Assembly: GCA_946220775.1 (NCBI GenBank)
Contig: CAMIFC010000035.1
Span: forward strand, 1 to 19,413
Direction of reading: 5' to 3'
Length of the DNA stretch: 19,413 bases
Origin: an uncultured Corynebacterium sp.
GTDB lineage: Bacteria > Actinomycetota > Actinomycetes > Mycobacteriales > Mycobacteriaceae
A program made the position numbers and the translations under genes. The notes below the pieces were generated by a model that saw only the letters and a program-made list of their open reading frames with translations, searched no databases and was not told the DNA's origin. Each line of letters opens with the position of its first letter. The first letter of the stretch is position 1. Shown here piece after piece: positions 5,639 to 12,139 of this stretch.

Positions 5639-6280
5639 ATGATGAACAGTGAAAACAACAAGATCGCTGGGGGCGTGGCACAGCAGGGGGCAACGAACGC
5701 AATCAATAATGAGAACCCGCAGCACGACGCGTCGGCGCACGACGGCGTAGAACACACCGGCCCGCGCAATGAGGCCCGCTGGCTAACCCCGACGGAACAA
5801 CGCGTCTGGCGGAAATGGCTAGACCTCGGCACCCGCATCAACAATGCGACGGGCCGTGAACTCCAGCGCGATAGCGACATCTCGCTGGCTGACTACGAAG
5901 TACTAGTTCACCTCTCTGAGGCACCCGACCACCGCAAACGCATCGTTGCGCTCGCCGAAATGATCCGCTGGGAACGCTCGCGCCTGTCCCACCAGATCAC
6001 CCGCATGGCCAAGCGCGGCCTCGTCCGCCGCGAGTCCTGCGAAAATGACGGCCGCGGCGCCTACGTAATCCTCGAAGAACACGGCCTGGAAGTCATCGAA
6101 GCCGCCGCCCCCGGCCACGCCGACACTGTGCGGAATTTGATGTTCGAGCAGCTGGACGCCAAGCACCTCGCCGCACTCGAAGACGTCCTGAAGATCATCG
6201 AGCCGCAGGTCGCCGCGCAGGAGCGCCGCACCACTGAAGCGCTCGAGGCCGACCGCCGCGCCAAGAAAGCACGGCGCTAG
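5639..6280 (+). CDS. MarR-family transcriptional regulator
   Basis: This 213-residue protein is a winged-helix MarR-type regulator. Residues 1-40 are polar, Asn/Gln/His-rich and probably disordered. The domain starts at about LTPTEQRVWRKWLDLGTRINNATGRELQ, followed by DYEVLVHLSEAPDHRKRIVALAEMIRWERSRLSHQITRMAKRGLVRRESCENDGRGAYVILEEHG, in which SRLSHQITRMAKRGLV is the recognition helix and GRGAYVIL the wing. The C-terminal helix would form the dimer interface. Start choice is uncertain: ATG at 5639 or 5642, neither with a clear ribosome binding site, so the mRNA may be leaderless; a GTG at 5615 is possible but falls in the operator. It is divergent from the yceI-like gene, its probable target. 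The ligand is unknown. Confidence 0.88.
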   Translation: MMNSENNKIAGGVAQQGATNAINNENPQHDASAHDGVEHTGPRNEARWLTPTEQRVWRKWLDLGTRINNATGRELQRDSDISLADYEVLVHLSEAPDHRKRIVALAEMIRWERSRLSHQITRMAKRGLVRRESCENDGRGAYVILEEHGLEVIEAAAPGHADTVRNLMFEQLDAKHLAALEDVLKIIEPQVAAQERRTTEALEADRRAKKARR

Positions 6281-6294
6281 TCGGCACGCCCGAC
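6280..6294. terminator. small hairpin between convergent genes
   Basis: GTCGG (6280-6284) and CCGAC (6290-6294) form a 5-bp stem in the 21-base gap between the convergent MarR and dnaB genes. It is the only structure that could serve as a shared terminator, but it is weak. Confidence 0.2.
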
Positions 6295-6301
6295 CGCATC
6301 C

Positions 6302-7819
6302 TTACCCCGCGCGGTACTCCGAGAACTTCGAGTACTGCAGCTGGTGCGCCACCACCACAGTCCCGATCGGGCCACCACGGTGCTTCGCCAGGATGATGTC
6401 CGCCTCACCAGCACGTTCGTGGTCACGATTCGAGCTATCCGGGCGGTTGAGCAGCATCACCATATCGGCGTCCTGCTCCAACGAACCGGATTCGCGCAGG
6501 TCAGACACGCGGGGCAGCGCATCGTCACCACGGGCCTCAACACCACGGTTCAGCTGCGAAATAGCCACTACCGGCACATCGACTTCCTTCGCCAGCAGCT
6601 TCAGCTGACGGGAGAACTCCGACACCTCTTGCTGGCGCGACTCGACCTTCTTGCCCGAGCTCATCAGCTGCAGGTAGTCCACCACCACCAACGCCAGATC
6701 ATGCTGCTGCTTCAGGCGGCGAGCCTTCGCGCGGATCTCCATCATCGTCAGGTTCGGCGAATCATCGATGAAGATCGGGGACTTATCGATCTCCCCGATG
6801 CGTCGGGTCAGCCGCTCCCAGTCGTCCTCCTCCATCTTGCCGCCGCGCATGGCAGACAAATGCACCTCTGCCTCCGCCGAGAGGATGCGCATCATCACTT
6901 CCGACTTACTCATCTCCAGGCTAAACAGCGCGGACGTCTTGCCCTGACGGATCGACGCGGAACGCATGAAGTCCAGCGCCAACGTGGACTTACCCACACC
7001 CGGACGCGCCGCGACAATGATCATCTGCCCGCCCTGCAGGCCGTTGGTCAGGTCATCCAAGTCCTGGAATCCCGTGGCGATGCCCTTCGCGGTACCACCC
7101 TGGGACTCCAACTCATCGATCTCATCCAAAGTCGGATCGAGCAGCGCCTCGAAAACCTCATAGTCTTCGCTGGTCGCGTTGTTGGTCAGCGCGAACATTT
7201 CCTGCTGCGCGTTATCCACCACGGATTCGACCTCAGCACCCTCGATGCCGGAATAACCCAGCTGCACAATGCGAGTACCGGCCGTGACCAGCCGACGCAG
7301 CGTGGCTTTTTCCTTCACCAGGTTCGCGTAATAACCCACGTTCGCCGAGGTCGGGGTCTTGGACATGATCGACTGCAGATAAGGAGCCCCACCGATCTGC
7401 TCGATCTTGCCATCGCGATCCAGCCGCCCGGCCACGATCACCGGGTCGACTTCCTTGCCCTCGCCATAAAGGCGGACGATCACGTCGAAGATGGTCTGGT
7501 GCGCCGGACGATAAAAGTCGTCCATGACCAGGATCTCCACGACCTCACTGATTGCGTCCTTATCCATCAGCATGCCGCCGAGCACGCCCTGCTCCGCAGC
7601 AACGTTCTGCGGCATCTCGCGTCCGAGGTCCTGATACTGATTCTGCCGGTTATTCTGCTTCCGGAAACGACCGCTCCCCTGGCCACCGAAACCTTGGCCA
7701 CCGTGGCTACCCGAACCGTGGCCGAAGTCCTCCCCTGGATCTGGGAACGGCGCCTCGACCGGCGGTGGCGGGTCATCAGGCCCATCGGCAAACGACATGC
7801 CACCCAATTGACTCTCCAT
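6302..7819 (-). CDS. dnaB: replicative DNA helicase DnaB
   Basis: This 505-residue protein is the hexameric 5'-3' helicase that unwinds DNA at the replication fork and recruits primase. A Gly/Pro/Gln-rich extension of about 65 residues precedes the N-terminal domain (from MPQNVAAEQGVLGGMLMDKDAISEV). The RecA-like motor has Walker A ARPGVGKST (residues 271-279, Lys277), the FSLEMSKSEVMMRILSAEA segment, Walker B VVVDYLQLM, and the C-terminal DLRESGSLEQDADMVMLLNRP and KHRGGPIGT motifs with the Arg finger region. The motor is uninterrupted: no intein is present, in contrast to several mycobacterial dnaB genes. The ATG at 7819 follows AAGGG at good spacing. Upstream lies a DnaA-box-rich spacer; downstream it converges on the MarR gene. 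Confidence 0.98.
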   Translation of the reverse strand: MESQLGGMSFADGPDDPPPPVEAPFPDPGEDFGHGSGSHGGQGFGGQGSGRFRKQNNRQNQYQDLGREMPQNVAAEQGVLGGMLMDKDAISEVVEILVMDDFYRPAHQTIFDVIVRLYGEGKEVDPVIVAGRLDRDGKIEQIGGAPYLQSIMSKTPTSANVGYYANLVKEKATLRRLVTAGTRIVQLGYSGIEGAEVESVVDNAQQEMFALTNNATSEDYEVFEALLDPTLDEIDELESQGGTAKGIATGFQDLDDLTNGLQGGQMIIVAARPGVGKSTLALDFMRSASIRQGKTSALFSLEMSKSEVMMRILSAEAEVHLSAMRGGKMEEDDWERLTRRIGEIDKSPIFIDDSPNLTMMEIRAKARRLKQQHDLALVVVDYLQLMSSGKKVESRQQEVSEFSRQLKLLAKEVDVPVVAISQLNRGVEARGDDALPRVSDLRESGSLEQDADMVMLLNRPDSSNRDHERAGEADIILAKHRGGPIGTVVVAHQLQYSKFSEYRAG

Positions 7820-7895
7820 AGTGTCCCTTGATCCTCTCCATAACCACCGGAAATCCCGGCTTCACCTACCACACTAATGCCCTCTCCGGACAACC

Positions 7896-7911
7896 AAAAA
7901 TACATATTTTT
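7896..7911. promoter_or_regulatory. AT-rich palindrome next to the DnaA boxes
   Basis: AAAAATACATATTTTT has perfect 7-base arms (AAAAATA/TATTTTT) around CA and is 28 bases from the first perfect DnaA box. It could be an easily melted element or part of the dnaB promoter. A second AT-rich stretch (AATTTTTTATATT) lies at about 8067-8079. Confidence 0.4.
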
Positions 7912-7938
7912 CTTTCGGACGCCACCCGTTTTCACGAG

Positions 7939-8260
7939 TTATCCACAGGCTTAGCCACAAAGCTGTGCACAACTCTGTGGGTAAGTTGTGGACAGGTTGT
8001 GTACAAGATCTCATCGCCCAAGTAACAATGTGGATAACCTGTGGACAGCCATGTGTGCGACCTGCAATTTTTTATATTCACGCAGGTCAGCATGGATTTT
8101 TGAAAGCTGAGTTTTCCACTACCCCCGGTGGATAACTTCACCCCGTACCTATAAATGCAGCTCTACAGGGGTAAACCTCAAGGCTTTTCACATCACTTTC
8201 CCAACGCCCCTACCCCCGGAATTACAACGTTGTCCCCAAGTAACGGGTGAGTTATCCACA
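7939..8260. promoter_or_regulatory. cluster of DnaA boxes
   Basis: Three perfect boxes: TTATCCACA at 7939-7947 and 8252-8260 on the plus strand and TGTGGATAA at 8029-8037 (minus-strand box). One mismatch from that consensus: TTAGCCACA 7951-7959, TGTGGGTAA 7976-7984, GGTGGATAA 8127-8135. One mismatch from the actinobacterial form TTGTCCACA: TGTGGACAG 7987-7995 and 8040-8048, and TTGTCCCCA 8230-8238. That is nine candidate sites in 322 bases in both orientations. This is not the normal oriC context (no dnaA, dnaN, rpmH or rnpA), so a role in DnaA titration or in control of dnaB is more likely. Confidence 0.75.
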
Positions 8261-8342
8261 AGCAGTGGAGCCACTGGCGTCCTAAGTACCTTTTCGAAAG
8301 AAACCACCTACCGTGTCCGGACCGTGGAATAGGGTGAGAACC

Positions 8343-9902
8343 ATGACCACGACGGAACACCACTCACCTGACACCCACAGCACCCGCAGACGGCCACTCG
8401 ACCTGATTATCGTTGGCGCCGGTATTGCCGCGGTTGACCTCAGCCACCATGTCGCCAACACGTTCCCACACTGGCGATGGCGGGTTTTTGACTCGAACAC
8501 CGACATCGGCGGCACGTGGGAGACATTCCGCTACCCCGGAATACGCTCAGACTCCGACATGGGCACCTTCTGCCTGCCATTTGCTCCCTGGCCCCACCGG
8601 GGCACACTCGGAGCCGGCGCCAATATCCAGGGCTACCTGCGGGAAGAAGCCCGCAAGACCGGCATGCTGGAACGCACCCAACTGCGCTCGTGGGTCGCTG
8701 CAGCGAACTTTCACAGCGACGATGGTGTGTGGGAGGTGACGGTTGAAGTCGCCGACGAGGCTGACGGGGCAAACTCCGAAGGGCGCGTAGCCAGGGAAAA
8801 GACTCACACTGAGACACATTGGACCCGAAGGCTGCACATGGCCACGGGCTACTACCGGCACAGCGAGGGGTATAAACCCGACATTCCGGGCATCGCGGAC
8901 TTCCGCGGGGAGGTCATCCACCCGCAACAATGGACGAATCCCGACGTGGCGGGCAAAAACGTGGTGATTATCGGCTCGGGAGCGACGGCGGTGACGCTCC
9001 TGCCCGCACTGCATGATCTCGGCGCGAACGTCACGATGCTGCAGCGAACGCCGACCTATATCGCTCCCCTATTCCCCTTCGATACCACCACGGAACTGCT
9101 CAAACGCGTAATACCCCGGCGCAAGGCCTACCGCTACGCCCGCAAAATACAGATCCTGCGCGACCACTTTCAGTACCACTTCTGCACCAAATTCCCGCGC
9201 CTCGGCCGCGCGTTCTTCTGGACACTCAACCGGCGCTTCGTGCCCGCCTCGACCATCCGCGATCACTTCACTCCGCCTTACGGGCCGTGGGAGCAGCGCG
9301 TGTGTAAATCCCCTGGTGGCGACTTCTTCATGGCGCTCAACGACGGCGCGTCCGTGGCGACCGGCACGATCGACCGCGTCACGGCCGATGGGATCCGGCT
9401 AAACTCCGGCAGCAAGGTCAGCGGCTTGGCGGGGGCTCCGCACGAACCAGTCACGATTCCCGCAGACATCATCATCACCGCCACAGGCCTTGAACTCGAG
9501 GTCTTCGGCAACGCGAAGATCAGTGTGGATGGGGTGGAACGAGTGGCGTCCGACATGGTCGCCTACCGCGGCGCAATGATGGATGGAATCCCCAACTTCA
9601 GCACCACCGTCGGCTACCTTAACCTATCGTGGACGCTGCGTGCCGACCTGATCTCGCGGTACCTGGTGCGGTTGTGGTCCATCATGGCCGATCGTGGCGA
9701 GACTGTTGTGACGCCAACCCTGCCGGCCAATGCCCACTCCAACGAACCACTCCTCGGCTGGTCCAGTGGCTACATCAAGAGAGCCGAGCACCGGCTCCCC
9801 ACGCAAGCTCAGGACGATCCCTGGCACTACGAACAGGACTACATGGTCGAGCGGCGGAACTTCCTGGGCGAAGACATGACCCGCGACCTGGTGTTCCGGT
9901 AG
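8343..9902 (+). CDS. EthA-like Baeyer-Villiger flavin monooxygenase
   Basis: This 519-residue FAD/NADPH-dependent class B monooxygenase would insert oxygen into ketones or oxidise sulfur compounds in the cytoplasm. The FAD Rossmann motif is GAGIAA (residues 25-30, last Gly replaced by Ala), GGTWETFRYPGIRSDSDM follows, the family fingerprint FxGxxxHxxxW is FRGEVIHPQQW (187-197), and the NADPH Rossmann motif is GSGATA (211-216). The segments RYPGIRSDSDM, IGSGATAVTLLPAL and TADGIRLNSG closely resemble M. tuberculosis EthA (489 residues); the extra length is partly a polar insertion around residues 139-158. The ATG at 8343 follows AGGGTGAG; an earlier GTG at 8313 is less likely. Unlike ethA there is no adjacent TetR gene, and it lies between dnaB and rplI. 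Substrate unknown. Confidence 0.92.
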   Translation: MTTTEHHSPDTHSTRRRPLDLIIVGAGIAAVDLSHHVANTFPHWRWRVFDSNTDIGGTWETFRYPGIRSDSDMGTFCLPFAPWPHRGTLGAGANIQGYLREEARKTGMLERTQLRSWVAAANFHSDDGVWEVTVEVADEADGANSEGRVAREKTHTETHWTRRLHMATGYYRHSEGYKPDIPGIADFRGEVIHPQQWTNPDVAGKNVVIIGSGATAVTLLPALHDLGANVTMLQRTPTYIAPLFPFDTTTELLKRVIPRRKAYRYARKIQILRDHFQYHFCTKFPRLGRAFFWTLNRRFVPASTIRDHFTPPYGPWEQRVCKSPGGDFFMALNDGASVATGTIDRVTADGIRLNSGSKVSGLAGAPHEPVTIPADIIITATGLELEVFGNAKISVDGVERVASDMVAYRGAMMDGIPNFSTTVGYLNLSWTLRADLISRYLVRLWSIMADRGETVVTPTLPANAHSNEPLLGWSSGYIKRAEHRLPTQAQDDPWHYEQDYMVERRNFLGEDMTRDLVFR

Positions 9903-9960
9903 GGCGAGTTCCCCTCGGCCGCCCGGCGCCCGCCCGGCAGTGGCCGACTGCCGCCGAGAA

Positions 9961-10005
9961 ACGCGTAACCCCCGGTTCTCAACCGAGGAACCGGGGGTTA
10001 CGCGT
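9961..10005. terminator. strong 18-bp hairpin, probable bidirectional terminator
   Basis: The arms at 9961-9978 and 9988-10005 are exact reverse complements over 18 bases (ACGCGTAACCCCCGGTTC in the left arm) with a 9-base loop. It lies 58 bases beyond the monooxygenase stop and about 200 bases beyond the rplI stop. On the minus-strand side GTTTCTC overlaps the end of the stem. The perfect symmetry fits a terminator acting on both converging transcripts. Confidence 0.7.
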
Positions 10006-10169
10006 GCTGTTATCTATGTCGCGTTCGGGCATATCGCAGAAACAATCCTGCTCACCAGCCGAAACGCTGTGTAAGTTAGGTGCGGGCTCATGCCAATAGC
10101 GCACGTGGGTGTCTAGGCCACTGCTATCAGCAACGCCCGGGAAGCCACTTCGGGGCGACTTCCTGGCCG

Positions 10170-10194
10170 ACTACTTCTAGTCAGCACTACTTCT
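10170..10194. repeat. short direct repeat after rplI
   Basis: ACTACTTCT occurs at 10170-10178 and 10186-10194 (period 16), directly beyond the rplI stop. The second copy can also fold as ACTAC-ttctc-GTAGT. No function is clear. Confidence 0.4.
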
Positions 10195-10202
10195 CGTAGT
10201 TA

Positions 10203-10661
10203 TTAGTTCTTCTCTGCGACGACCGCGAACTCGAGGTTTGCAACCAGGCCGGAGTGCAGCGATACACCGACGGCGTACTTGCCGGTGTTCTTGATGCTGT
10301 TCTTTGGCAGCTTGATTGCGTGCTTGTCCAGCTTTGGACCCTCGGCGCGCTCAACAGCGGCGACGATGTCCTCAGCGGTGACGGAGCCGAACAGCTTGCC
10401 GTTAGAACCGGTGCGCACTGGCACCTGAACTGCGGACAGAGCTTCCAGCTGTGCCTTGACCTCTTCGGCGTGCTCCTGGTCGCGGATAACGCGATCAGCC
10501 TTCGCACGCTGGATGTCCTTAATCTGCTTCTCTGCGCCGCGGGTAGCAACAATGGCGTAGCCGCGTGGCAGCAGGTAGTTACGACCGTAACCAGCCTTGA
10601 CTTCAACGATGTCGCCGGGGACACCGAGCTTGTCAACGGCGGTGGTGAGGATCAGCTTCAT
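10203..10661 (-). CDS. rplI: 50S ribosomal protein L9
   Basis: This 152-residue protein is bacterial L9, which binds 23S rRNA at the base of the L1 stalk. The N-terminal domain MKLILTTAVDKLGVPGDIVEVKAGYGRNYLLPRGYAIVAT contains the universal GxGRNYLLPRGxA motif; a long charged connecting helix (about 45-75) leads to the C-terminal domain with TGSNGKLFGSVTAEDI. Full length is normal for the family. The ATG is preceded by GAAAGGG with a 7-base gap. It is the last gene of the rpsF-ssb-rplI group. The 100-base gap to ssb is where rpsR lies in mycobacteria; here no S18 gene is present. Confidence 0.98.
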   Translation of the reverse strand: MKLILTTAVDKLGVPGDIVEVKAGYGRNYLLPRGYAIVATRGAEKQIKDIQRAKADRVIRDQEHAEEVKAQLEALSAVQVPVRTGSNGKLFGSVTAEDIVAAVERAEGPKLDKHAIKLPKNSIKNTGKYAVGVSLHSGLVANLEFAVVAEKN

Positions 10662-10709
10662 GATCCAACCCTTTCGTTGTGCATGGAGTGTTGATTTGAA
10701 TGTTTAACC

Positions 10710-10726
10710 GGCGCTAGTTCAGCGCC
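10710..10726. other. small hairpin in the ssb-rplI gap
   Basis: GGCGC (10710-10714) and GCGCC (10722-10726) form a 5-bp stem with a 7-base loop in the 100-base spacer between ssb and rplI. It might moderate transcription or protect the mRNA, but is too short to be sure. Confidence 0.25.
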
Positions 10727-10761
10727 TCATCGGCACCCAATGGCGCCTTCAGGCTAAGCAA

Positions 10762-11412
10762 TCAGAATGGCGGCTCTTCATCGCCGACACCGAAATCAGT
10801 CTGCGGTGCGGAGTTCCATGGGTCGTTCGCGTTGGCGGCGTTCTGCCCACCAAAGCCCTGACCCTGGTTTCCGGCATTACCGAATCCCTGGTTCGCACCA
10901 CCCATGCCGCCTTGGCCCGCACCCTGGCCAGGCCCGCCGGAAGCTGGGCCACCCTGGCCCATTCCGCCCTGACCGGACTGTCCCTGCTGGTTACCGAAAC
11001 CCTGACCGCCCTGGTTGCCGCCGTAATTCGACTGGCCACCACCACGAGGGGTCTTCTGGATTTGTGCGGTTGCGTACTTCAAGGATGGGCCGACCTCGTC
11101 GACCTCAATCTCGAAGACCGTGCGACGCTCACCCTCACGGGTCTCGAAGCTGCGCTGGCGCAGACGGCCAGAAACAACAACTCGATCACCCTTATTCAGG
11201 GAGTTAGCCACGTTTTCCGCAGCCTGACGCCACACGTTGCAGGTCAAGAACAGTGCCTCACCATCGACCCACTGCCCAGCCTGCGCGTCATAGCGCCGTG
11301 GGGTGGATGCGACACGGAAGCTAGCCACCGCGGCACCCGATTGGGTGTAACGCAGCTCTGGGTCGGCAACCATGTTGCCGACCATGGTGATTGGTGTATC
11401 TCCCTGTGCCAT
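10762..11412 (-). CDS. ssb: single-stranded DNA-binding protein
   Basis: This 216-residue protein is SSB, which coats single-stranded DNA in replication, repair and recombination and recruits partner enzymes. The OB-fold occupies about residues 1-115 (MAQGDTPITMVGNMVADPELRYTQSGAAVASFRVAST, then LTCNVWRQAAENVANSLNKGDRVVVSGRLRQRSFETREGERRTVFEIEVDEVGPSL). A Gly/Gln/Asn-rich disordered linker of about 90 residues follows, longer than in E. coli. The acidic interaction tip is DEEPPF, a variant of the usual DDxIPF/DDEPPF. The start ATG has GGAAGGA upstream. It lies 103 bases after rpsF on the same strand. Confidence 0.98.
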   Translation of the reverse strand: MAQGDTPITMVGNMVADPELRYTQSGAAVASFRVASTPRRYDAQAGQWVDGEALFLTCNVWRQAAENVANSLNKGDRVVVSGRLRQRSFETREGERRTVFEIEVDEVGPSLKYATAQIQKTPRGGGQSNYGGNQGGQGFGNQQGQSGQGGMGQGGPASGGPGQGAGQGGMGGANQGFGNAGNQGQGFGGQNAANANDPWNSAPQTDFGVGDEEPPF

Positions 11413-11515
11413 CTGTTCTATTCCTTCCAGCAGTTAAGTGCTTGACGTCCTAAACAATCGCCTTGAAGACTACCGAAGAACGCCGCGCGAGTGACTGCAT
11501 GGTTTTGACGATTTA

Positions 11516-11803
11516 CTACTGATCCTTGCGGAGCACCTTGGTGCGCAGGACCGTGTCGTTGATGTTCAGCACGCGGTCAAGCTCCTGCACGGTTTCTGCC
11601 TTGCACGACAGATCCAGAACCACGTAGGTGCCTTCAACCTGCTTGTTGATTGGGTACTCAAAGCGACGCTTGCCCCAGATATCAACCTTCTCAACCGTGC
11701 CGCCTTCCTTACGAACAATGTTCAGGAACTTGTCCAAGGATGGGCCGACGGTGCGTTCATCCTGAGATGGATCAACGATGATCATGACTTCGTATTGACG
11801 CAC
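11516..11803 (-). CDS. rpsF: 30S ribosomal protein S6
   Basis: Read from the GTG at 11803 this is a 95-residue S6 beginning MRQYEVMIIVDPSQDERTV, matching the usual N-terminus (MRxYE) and length. S6 pairs with S18 on the 30S platform. Motifs include KVDIWGKRRFEYPINKQVEGTYVVLDL. The extended Shine-Dalgarno GGAGGTGAT ends 7 bases before this GTG, whereas an in-frame ATG at 11812 would overlap that Shine-Dalgarno and add three residues not seen in homologues. It heads rpsF-ssb-rplI and has its own likely promoter and a leader with a stable hairpin. Confidence 0.96.
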   Translation of the reverse strand: MRQYEVMIIVDPSQDERTVGPSLDKFLNIVRKEGGTVEKVDIWGKRRFEYPINKQVEGTYVVLDLSCKAETVQELDRVLNINDTVLRTKVLRKDQ

Positions 11804-11838
11804 GGACCTCATCACCTCCCATGGTCTTGATTTATTCG

Positions 11839-11862
11839 GCCGTGCCCCTTTGTGGGCATGGC
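11839..11862 (-). promoter_or_regulatory. 5' leader hairpin of rpsF, possible S6:S18 autoregulatory site
   Basis: On the minus strand GCC-A-TGCCC, a 6-base loop and GGGCA-C-GGC form a stem of 5 plus 3 pairs with one mismatch, followed by CGAATAAATC, about 35 bases before the rpsF start. Many bacteria regulate rpsF through an S6:S18-binding leader with a conserved CCG; the GGCCG next to the stem is compatible with that but the full consensus was not verified. Confidence 0.35.
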
Positions 11863-11891
11863 AGGAGGGTCGTTGCGTCAGCAACCCGGCC

Positions 11892-11897
11892 AGTCTA
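11892..11897 (-). promoter_or_regulatory. candidate -10 element of the rpsF operon
   Basis: TAGACT (minus strand, 11897-11892) fits the corynebacterial -10 consensus, with TTCTAT 17 bases upstream as a weak -35. It would give a leader of about 80 bases containing the hairpin at 11839-11862. Confidence 0.4.
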
Positions 11898-11934
11898 CCC
11901 CGCATGCTGCGAAAATAGAAATGCCAACCCGCCC

Positions 11935-12123
11935 CTAACGGTTCAGCGACGCCCAGCCCACCGCCAGCGTCACCGGGATGATCGTCATAAACACAATGGC
12001 AATACAGAACAGCGTAATGATTGTCGCTTTCGGCTTCTGCGCATGGAAGCTATAAAACGCCGCGCCGAAAAACAAAAACCCAATCACGATGCTTCCCATG
12101 CCCAGGTACATCGACATTCCCAT
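11935..12123 (-). CDS. small two-helix membrane protein of unknown function
   Basis: Read from the ATG at 12123, this is a 62-residue protein with two predicted transmembrane helices: SIVIGFLFFGAAFYSF (about residues 11-26) and ATIITLFCIAIVFMTIIPVTLAVG (33-56), joined by a short basic loop (HAQKPK). A longer frame from 12210 would overlap the GT87-like gene by about 70 bases and adds a highly basic stretch; GAAAGG about 11 bases before 12123 supports the shorter form. It sits 16 bases after the GT87-like stop and 131 bases before rpsF, so it is probably the end of the penicillin-binding protein operon. I do not recognise the family. Confidence 0.65.
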   Translation of the reverse strand: MGMSMYLGMGSIVIGFLFFGAAFYSFHAQKPKATIITLFCIAIVFMTIIPVTLAVGWASLNR

Positions 12124-12139
12124 TGCGTTGTGCGCCTTT

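Larger units (their letters stand above)
7820..8342. other. DnaA-box-rich intergenic region between dnaB and the monooxygenase gene
   Basis: About 520 bases between divergent genes, containing a cluster of DnaA-box-like 9-mers and AT-rich stretches described separately. No supported gene is present; the short frames at 7932-8141 and 7828-8025 are non-coding. The dnaB promoter must lie at the left end and the monooxygenase promoter at the right end, but neither has clear -35 and -10 elements. Confidence 0.7.
9903..10202. other. intergenic region between convergent monooxygenase and rplI genes
   Basis: Three hundred bases between the stops of two convergent genes. It contains a strong 18-bp hairpin (9961-10005), a weak imperfect hairpin around 10139-10163 and a short direct repeat (10170-10194). 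No gene or tRNA is recognisable; the plus-strand frame crossing it is a continuation of a shadow of the monooxygenase gene. Confidence 0.6.

Noticed and set aside
6344..7831. Long plus-strand frame of 495 residues opposite dnaB
   Set aside because: It is the antisense of a clear DnaB coding sequence; its translation is His/Arg/Leu-rich with no domain, typical of reverse-strand reading of GC-rich codons.
7820..8342. Chromosomal replication origin proper
   Set aside because: DnaA boxes and AT-rich DNA are present, but the genes that normally flank oriC in actinobacteria are absent, so I report it only as a DnaA-box cluster.
10010..10200. tRNA or small RNA gene in the rplI-monooxygenase gap
   Set aside because: No cloverleaf or conserved T-loop motif could be found; only short hairpins are present.
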